10,682 bases of DNA, from the NCBI GenBank assembly GCA_023393895.1, contig JAEXBT010000072.1, forward strand, positions 1-10,682, in the 5' to 3' direction. Positions 6,439-10,682 of the stretch are shown here, piece by piece. A model generated the notes under the pieces. That model saw only the letters and a list, made by a program, of their open reading frames with translations, ran no database searches and was not told where the DNA came from. Numbering within the stretch: position 1 is the first letter of the stretch; each line of letters begins with the position of its first letter. Origin of the DNA: Pseudomonadota bacterium (lineage in GTDB: Bacteria; Pseudomonadota; Gammaproteobacteria; Xanthomonadales; Xanthomonadaceae). The position numbers were made by a program, and so were the translations under genes.

Positions 6439-7041
6439 ATGACCGTTGCCTCGGCCGCGCTGCTGCTGTTCCTGATCCTCGACCCGCTCGGCAACGTCCC
6501 CGTGGTGCTCAGCCTGCTGCGATCGTTGCCGCCGCGGCGGCAGCTGGTAGTGATTGCCCGCGAACTGCTGATCGCGCTCGCGGTGTTGCTGCTGTTCCTG
6601 TGGTTCGGCAAGTACGCGCTCGAAGCGATGCACCTGCGTCAGGAATCGGTCTCGATTGCCGGCGGCATCGTCCTGTTCCTGATCGGCATCCGGATCATCT
6701 TCCCGCCGGCCGAGGGGATCATGGGCGAACTGCCGGACGGCGAGCCGTTCATCGTCCCGGTCGCGATTCCCATGATCGCCGGCCCCTCCGGAATGGCGGC
6801 AGTGATGCTGATGGGCACCCAATACCCGGACCGGATGGGCGAATGGAGCCTGGCACTGGTCATCGCGTGGCTGGCCACCGCGGTGATCCTGATGATGTCG
6901 CCGCTGCTTTACCGCCTGCTCGGACGCCGCGTGCTGACCGCGGTGGAGCGACTGATGGGCATGCTTCTGGTCGCGATTTCCGTGCAGATGTTCCTCGACG
7001 GGCTCGCCCGCCACTTGGCCGCTGGTCCGGTGACGCCCTAG
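6439..7041 (+). CDS. MarC-family integral membrane protein (YhgN-like)
   Basis: The 200-residue protein reads like E. coli YhgN. It has about six hydrophobic segments (roughly 4-26, 40-60, 70-90, 103-125, 136-158, 166-188), the N-terminal DPLGN (15-19), SIAGGIVLFLIGIRIIFP (72-89), the family hallmark EPFIVPVAIPMIAGP (102-116) and ERLMGMLLVAISVQMFLDG (170-188). MarC proteins are inner-membrane proteins of unproven function; the old link of MarC to antibiotic resistance did not hold up, so no transport substrate should be assumed. The ATG at 6439 gives the family's normal N-terminus, although no good Shine-Dalgarno precedes it. It lies 30 bases after the SDR stop and is probably the last gene of the grxD operon. 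Confidence 0.93.
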   Translation: MTVASAALLLFLILDPLGNVPVVLSLLRSLPPRRQLVVIARELLIALAVLLLFLWFGKYALEAMHLRQESVSIAGGIVLFLIGIRIIFPPAEGIMGELPDGEPFIVPVAIPMIAGPSGMAAVMLMGTQYPDRMGEWSLALVIAWLATAVILMMSPLLYRLLGRRVLTAVERLMGMLLVAISVQMFLDGLARHLAAGPVTP

Positions 7042-7080
7042 CGCATTCAAGTTTATGAAATGCCACCGGTCGCATCGCCC

Positions 7081-7095
7081 GAAACACACTGTTTC
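7081..7095. promoter_or_regulatory. Dyad GAAACA-N3-TGTTTC upstream of the receptor gene
   Basis: GAAACA (7081-7086) and TGTTTC (7090-7095) are perfect reverse complements around CAC. The dyad lies 13 bases before the Pho box and 39 bases after the marC stop. It could be an operator, or a short hairpin in the marC 3' end; no T-run follows, so a terminator is unlikely. Confidence 0.35.
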
Positions 7096-7108
7096 AAGGT
7101 GGATCAAG

Positions 7109-7126
7109 CGGTCATGCCACTGTCAT
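7109..7126 (+). promoter_or_regulatory. Pho box (PhoB binding site) upstream of the TonB-dependent receptor
   Basis: CGGTCAT (7109-7115) and CTGTCAT (7120-7126) are direct 7-base repeats separated by 4 bases. This is the Pho box layout (CTGTCAT, 4 AT-rich bases, CTGTCAT): the second repeat is a perfect match and the first 6 of 7. The spacer GCCA is less AT-rich than usual. A -10-like TAATGT begins exactly 10 bases after the box, the same offset as in the E. coli phoA promoter, where the Pho box replaces the -35. Confidence 0.72.
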
Positions 7127-7136
7127 AAACCCCCGG

Positions 7137-7159
7137 TAATGTGTTAATCTGAAGTTAAC
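7137..7159 (+). promoter_or_regulatory. -10 element and TTAA dyad at the presumed receptor transcription start
   Basis: TAATGT (7137-7142) is the -10 candidate set by the Pho box; TAATCT (7145-7150) is an alternative. Overlapping them is the inverted repeat GTTAA (7143-7147), 7 bases, TTAAC (7155-7159), placed about where transcription should start. Such a position suits a repressor operator, but I cannot name the regulator. Confidence 0.45.
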
Positions 7160-7163
7160 CCTT

Positions 7164-7196
7164 CGGTCCGGTACTGAGCGCATGCGCACCGGGCCG
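7164..7196 (+). other. Leader hairpin in the receptor 5' untranslated region
   Basis: CGGTCCGGT (7164-7172) pairs with ACCGGGCCG (7188-7196) over 9 positions with one G-U pair. The 15-base loop contains the palindrome GCGCATGCGC (7178-7187). It is followed by CTCTTCGTTTTCG, a weak T-rich tract, so it may act as a leaky terminator or attenuator, or as an mRNA-stabilising stem, 38 bases before the ATG. Confidence 0.4.
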
Positions 7197-7234
7197 CTCT
7201 TCGTTTTCGCACTTCACTTGTCGAGGCAGACGCG

Positions 7235-10200
7235 ATGAATCGCACCCCAACCCTCCGCCGCTCCAAGCTTGCGCTTGGCCTGATTGCCGCGCTGGCCGCG
7301 GCGCCCGTCTTCGCGCAGAGCACCTCCGCCGGCGTGGGCGGCCAAGTCACCGGCGCAAACGGCCAACCCGTCGCCGGCGCCGAAGTCGTCATCACGCACG
7401 TCGAGTCGGGCACGGTCAGCCGCGTGACCACCGATGCCAGCGGCCGCTACACCGCGCGCGGCCTGCGCGTGGGCGGCCCCTACACCATCACCGTCAACAA
7501 GGCCGGTGAGGGCAGCGACACCGAGTCCAACGTGTACCTGCCGCTGAACCAGGTGGCCACGGTCAACGCCGAGCTCGCCGGTGGCAGCCAGACGCTGGAT
7601 ACGGTCACCGTGGTCGGCATGGCGGGTCCGGAGATCTTCAGCCAGAACAAGATGGGCACGGCGACCAACGTGACCCGCGAGACCATCGAGAACCTGCCTT
7701 CGGCCAATCGCAACATCCAGGATTACATCCGCCTCGATCCGCGCATCTCGCAGGTCAGCAAAGCGGACGGCGCGATCTCGGCCGGTGGCCAGAACACGCG
7801 CTACAACGCGATCCGTATCGACGGTGTCAGCGCGAGTGATCCGTTCGGCCTGGAGTCGAACAACCTGCCGACCGAGCGTCAGCCGGTCTCGATGGATGCC
7901 ATCGAAGAAATCAACATCGACATGGCCAACTACGACACCACCATCTTCGGTGGCACGGGCGCGGTCATCAACGCCGTGACCAAGTCGGGCACCAACAAGT
8001 TCGGTGGCACGGTTTATGCCTCGTATCGTGACGGCGAATGGGTGCGCCAAGATTTGCGTGGCGTTCCGTTCAACGGATTCAAAGACGAAAAGACCTACGG
8101 CATGACCTTCGGTGGTCCGTTGGTGAAGGACAAGTTGTTCTTCTTCGTGAATTATGAAAAGTACGTCCGTAACGGCACGGGTATCGATCTGGCCGCCACG
8201 CCGTACGGCGCAGGCAGGATCACTGATGCCGATATCGCCGCTGTGCAGGCCGCGGCGACGGCGTGGGGTTTCGATGCGGGTTCGCCGAGTGTGACCGGAA
8301 AGACCGAAGTTACGGAATACGCCGCGAAGATTGATTGGAACATCAACGAAGACCATCGTTTCGCGTTGCGTTACAGCAACATGGAGCAGACGATGCCGCG
8401 GTTCCCGCAGGTCACCACTTCGGCGATTTCGTTGAGTAGCTTCTGGTATGACCAGCCAAAAACTTTCGAGAGCCTGACCGGTGAGCTGTTCAGTGACTGG
8501 TCCGAAAATTTCTCGACCGAATTCAAGATCAGCCGACGCGACTACCGTGCCGAGCGCGTGCCGTATTCCAATCTTCCGCATATCCGCATCAACAACATCG
8601 GTGGCAACAATTCCGTGTATCTCGGCACGGAGCAGAACACGCACGTCAACATTGTTGACACGCAGGAACTGACCGCATTCGGCGCAGGCATCTTCTACGT
8701 CGGCGATCACACCATTAAATTGGGTGCGGATTTCAGCAAGAACGACGTGCTGAACTTTTACGGTCGCAACCTCAACGGTGCCTATACTTTCAACTCTCTG
8801 GCTGATTTCGTTGCCGGTCGCCCCGCCGTTTACGACTTGCGTATGCCGCGCGCTAACGGTAGCCGGGACGACATCGCCGCAACCTACGAGCTGAAGAACA
8901 CAGGCCTGTTCTTGCAGGACACTTGGTCTATGACTCCCTCGTTCACGCTGATGTACGGCGTTCGCGTCGACAAGCCGAGCTTCAGCGATCAGCGCCTTTA
9001 CAACCCGCGTATCCAGCAGCTGTTCGGCTACGACAACACCAACACGGTGGACAAGGCACTTGTCCAACCGCGCATCGGCTTCAACTGGACGCCGGACAGT
9101 GACTTCCGCGCCCAGTTGCGTGGTGGCGTGGGTCTGTTCTCGGGTGCCACGCCGAACGTCTGGTTGGCCGGCACCTACCAGAACACCGGGCTGAGCTATG
9201 ACGAATACCAGCTGCGCGGTGCGGACGCGCCCGACTTCTCTACGCAGGTCCCGCCGGCACGGCCGACCGGCAATGCCATCGTCCGTAACACAGTGGATAT
9301 CGCCGAACCTGGCCTGCGCCTGCCGTCGGTCTGGAAGGCCAACCTGGCATATGAGCAGGAGCTGGGCTGGCAGGACACCGTGTTTTCGATCGAACTGCTG
9401 GCCACCAAGGTCAAGGACGGCATCTTCTTCGAGCGCCTGGACATCATGAACCCGACTGCCACCGGTCAGGACGGCCGTGCGATCTACTGGAACGCCGCGG
9501 GTCTCAACCCGGCCAACACCGACCGCTTCGGCATGACCGATGGTCGCAATGGTGCAGCCGTCAAGGCCAACCGCCCGGGCGACATCGGCGACGTGATGCT
9601 GATGCGCAACACCAGCAAGGGCAGCAGCCAGCAGCTCACCTTGGGTGTCATGAAGCCCCTGCGCGAGAACTGGGGCTGGAGCCTGTTCTACACCCGCACC
9701 AATGCTTGGGAAGTCAGCCCGCTGACCAGCTCGCAGAACACCTCGAACTGGAACAACACGCTGGTCTTCAATGCCAACGAAGAGAACGCCGCCCGTTCGC
9801 GCTATGCGCTGAAGGATCGCGTCACCGGAACGGTGGAGTGGAAGAAGGCTTTCTGGGCTGACTACAACACCCGCGTCGGCCTGTTCTACGAAGGCCGCAG
9901 CGGCCGTCCGTACAGCTACATCTTCTACAACGATGTGAACGGCGACGGTGCTGCCACCAATGACCTGTTCTACGTCCCGGCTGCGCCTGGCGACGTGAAG
10001 TGGACGGGCGGTGCGGCGATGGAACAGGCTTTCTTCGCATGGCTGGATGCCAATCCGGAACTCGGCAAGTACCGTGGGCAGGTAGCCCCGGCGAACCAGT
10101 TCGACGCCAAGTGGGTGAACAGCTTCGATCTGCGGATTGCGCAGGAACTGCCGGGCTTCTGGCGCGGACACAAGTCGGAGATCGCGCTGGATGTGATGAA

Positions 10201-10426
10201 CATCGGCAACCTCATCAACAAGGATTGGGGCCTGATTGACGACTACGGGTTCTTCTCGACCCGCCGTGTGGCGAACTATGCGGGTATCGACCCGGCGACC
10301 GGCAAGTACGTGTACAACTTCAGCGGCAGCACGGACAACTCGGCTATCCAGGAGAACAACAACGACAAGGGCAACACCGGTGTGTCGCGCTGGTCGGCCA
10401 TGCTGAGCTTCAAGTACAAGTTCTGA
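7235..10426 (+). CDS. Oar-like TonB-dependent outer-membrane receptor with N-terminal carboxypeptidase-regulatory-like domain
   Basis: The 1063-residue protein is an active-transport channel of the outer membrane, energised by TonB/ExbBD. Residues 1-27 are a Sec signal with cleavage after VFA. Residues about 32-116 form a CarboxypepD_reg-like beta-sandwich (GGQVTGANGQPVAGAEVVI, later TTDASGRYTARGLRVG). LDTVTVVG (121-128) is a TonB-box-like segment. The plug spans about 138-255, with NLPSANRN, RYNAIRIDGVSASDPFG and INAVTKSGTNKFGG. The rest is barrel, ending in the outer-membrane signature SFKYKF with terminal Phe. This architecture is that of Oar-type receptors; the substrate cannot be read from sequence. 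GAGG (7223-7226) precedes the ATG. A Pho box in the promoter suggests induction by phosphate starvation. Residues about 269-589 are encoded by DNA of clearly lower GC than either flank. Confidence 0.95.
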   Translation: MNRTPTLRRSKLALGLIAALAAAPVFAQSTSAGVGGQVTGANGQPVAGAEVVITHVESGTVSRVTTDASGRYTARGLRVGGPYTITVNKAGEGSDTESNVYLPLNQVATVNAELAGGSQTLDTVTVVGMAGPEIFSQNKMGTATNVTRETIENLPSANRNIQDYIRLDPRISQVSKADGAISAGGQNTRYNAIRIDGVSASDPFGLESNNLPTERQPVSMDAIEEINIDMANYDTTIFGGTGAVINAVTKSGTNKFGGTVYASYRDGEWVRQDLRGVPFNGFKDEKTYGMTFGGPLVKDKLFFFVNYEKYVRNGTGIDLAATPYGAGRITDADIAAVQAAATAWGFDAGSPSVTGKTEVTEYAAKIDWNINEDHRFALRYSNMEQTMPRFPQVTTSAISLSSFWYDQPKTFESLTGELFSDWSENFSTEFKISRRDYRAERVPYSNLPHIRINNIGGNNSVYLGTEQNTHVNIVDTQELTAFGAGIFYVGDHTIKLGADFSKNDVLNFYGRNLNGAYTFNSLADFVAGRPAVYDLRMPRANGSRDDIAATYELKNTGLFLQDTWSMTPSFTLMYGVRVDKPSFSDQRLYNPRIQQLFGYDNTNTVDKALVQPRIGFNWTPDSDFRAQLRGGVGLFSGATPNVWLAGTYQNTGLSYDEYQLRGADAPDFSTQVPPARPTGNAIVRNTVDIAEPGLRLPSVWKANLAYEQELGWQDTVFSIELLATKVKDGIFFERLDIMNPTATGQDGRAIYWNAAGLNPANTDRFGMTDGRNGAAVKANRPGDIGDVMLMRNTSKGSSQQLTLGVMKPLRENWGWSLFYTRTNAWEVSPLTSSQNTSNWNNTLVFNANEENAARSRYALKDRVTGTVEWKKAFWADYNTRVGLFYEGRSGRPYSYIFYNDVNGDGAATNDLFYVPAAPGDVKWTGGAAMEQAFFAWLDANPELGKYRGQVAPANQFDAKWVNSFDLRIAQELPGFWRGHKSEIALDVMNIGNLINKDWGLIDDYGFFSTRRVANYAGIDPATGKYVYNFSGSTDNSAIQENNNDKGNTGVSRWSAMLSFKYKF

Positions 10427-10451
10427 TCGAAGAGCTTTGTAACGATCCACG

Positions 10452-10478
10452 AAACGGCCGGGGAAACCCGGCCGTTTT
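10452..10478 (+). terminator. Intrinsic terminator of the receptor gene
   Basis: AAACGGCCGGG (10452-10462) pairs with CCCGGCCGTTT (10467-10477), 11 bp, around the loop GAAA, and runs into TTTTCGTTT. It lies 25 bases after the receptor stop. The left side is A-rich too, so some activity on the other strand is possible. Its core is nearly the same as that of the terminator after the lipoprotein gene. Confidence 0.92.
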
Positions 10479-10513
10479 CGTTTCCGCAGGTGTCGGTGGC
10501 GAGGCGGCTGCGC

Positions 10514-10519
10514 TAAAGT
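10514..10519 (+). promoter_or_regulatory. Candidate -10 element directly before the ppnN-like gene
   Basis: TAAAGT (10514-10519) fits TAnnnT and ends 6 bases before the ATG at 10526, so transcription would begin at or next to the start codon, giving a leaderless message. No Shine-Dalgarno is visible in the bases between, which fits. No clear -35 was found. Confidence 0.4.
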
Positions 10520-10525
10520 CGCCGG

Positions 10526-10682
10526 ATGCACAACGACCAAGATCCGAACAATTCCCCCGGCCCGCACGTCGAGGCCACCCTCCCCACCGTCAGTGCCAGC
10601 ATCTACCCGAAGGGTGGCCTGGACGTTCTCTCGCGCGAGGAAGTAGCGCGGTTGAAGGACGCATCCGGCGGTGGCATGCACG
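10526..10682 (+). CDS. ppnN: PpnN/YgdH-like nucleotide 5'-monophosphate nucleosidase (partial, N-terminus only)
   Basis: The frame is open from the ATG at 10526 to the right edge (52 complete codons plus one base). After a variable start come residues 22-45, including SASIYPKGGLDVLSREEVAR, which align well with the N-terminus of E. coli PpnN (HISPLGSMDMLSQLEVDML). PpnN belongs to the LOG family and cleaves nucleotide monophosphates to a base and ribose 5-phosphate; the E. coli enzyme binds (p)ppGpp. The catalytic part lies beyond the window, so the call rests on the N-terminal motif alone. It follows the receptor terminator and probably has its own promoter. Confidence 0.72.
   Translation, partial: MHNDQDPNNSPGPHVEATLPTVSASIYPKGGLDVLSREEVARLKDASGGGMH

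Noticed and set aside
5512..7107. A 531-codon minus-strand frame opposite grxD, the SDR gene and marC
   Set aside because: It is rich in His, Arg and Gln without domains and lies opposite three well-supported genes.
7214..10681. A 1155-codon open frame on the minus strand across the whole receptor gene
   Set aside because: It mirrors the codon structure of the receptor, whose signal peptide, plug, barrel and C-terminal Phe are unmistakable. The antisense product is rich in Arg, Val, Ala and His with no recognisable domain, as expected for a shadow frame in GC-rich DNA.
1..10682. CRISPR array, insertion sequence, prophage, toxin-antitoxin or biosynthetic cluster
   Set aside because: There are no regularly spaced direct repeats, transposase or integrase motifs, or small paired genes; the window is filled by metabolic, redox and receptor genes.

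Overview
The window looks like chromosomal DNA from a high-GC gammaproteobacterium of the Xanthomonadaceae/Lysobacteraceae group (Lysobacter, Luteimonas or a relative). This rests on my recognition of protein families, the very high GC at third codon positions, and an Oar-type TonB receptor beside an otherwise housekeeping block. No 16S or marker search was possible. There are no tRNA or rRNA genes, CRISPR arrays, insertion sequences or phage genes, and no gene-free stretch longer than about 300 bases.

Layout. (1) Positions 1-2148, minus strand: a compact run read right to left. A Trm112/UPF0434-like small protein overlaps nadC (quinolinate phosphoribosyltransferase) by 4 bases. After 44 bases comes a DUF2272-type lipoprotein whose C-terminus runs off the left edge. 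(2) Positions 2205-3886, plus strand: purE and purK overlap by ATGA and together convert AIR to CAIR in purine synthesis. They diverge from the first run across a 56-base gap that holds a nearly symmetric -10 element. (3) Positions 3934-4557, plus: a Cys-rich lipoprotein of unknown function. Its ribosome binding site lies inside a 9-bp inverted repeat spanning the gap after purK. A strong bidirectional terminator follows at 4585-4614. (4) Positions 4634-5212, minus: sodB (iron superoxide dismutase), convergent with the lipoprotein. (5) Positions 5321-7041, plus: grxD (monothiol CGFS glutaredoxin), a YciK-like SDR that has lost its catalytic Ser and Lys, and a YhgN/MarC membrane protein. They diverge from sodB and probably form one operon. 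(6) Positions 7235-10426, plus: a 1063-residue Oar-like TonB-dependent receptor. Its 193-base upstream region carries a near-consensus Pho box at the canonical distance from a -10 element, two further dyads and a leader hairpin. A terminator follows at 10452-10478. (7) Positions 10526-10682: the start of a gene resembling ppnN (YgdH nucleotide nucleosidase), cut by the right edge.

How the parts relate. Most of the window is metabolism (NAD, purines) and iron/redox housekeeping. The least ordinary part is the receptor unit: an outer-membrane transporter apparently under PhoB control, with a middle third about 10-15 percentage points lower in GC than its flanks. That fits a phosphate-starvation-induced importer whose barrel has been exchanged or is diversifying. 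I did not find a wholly new multi-gene system. The best leads are the receptor's control region, its mosaic composition, the SDR without its catalytic residues, and the hairpin over the lipoprotein start.
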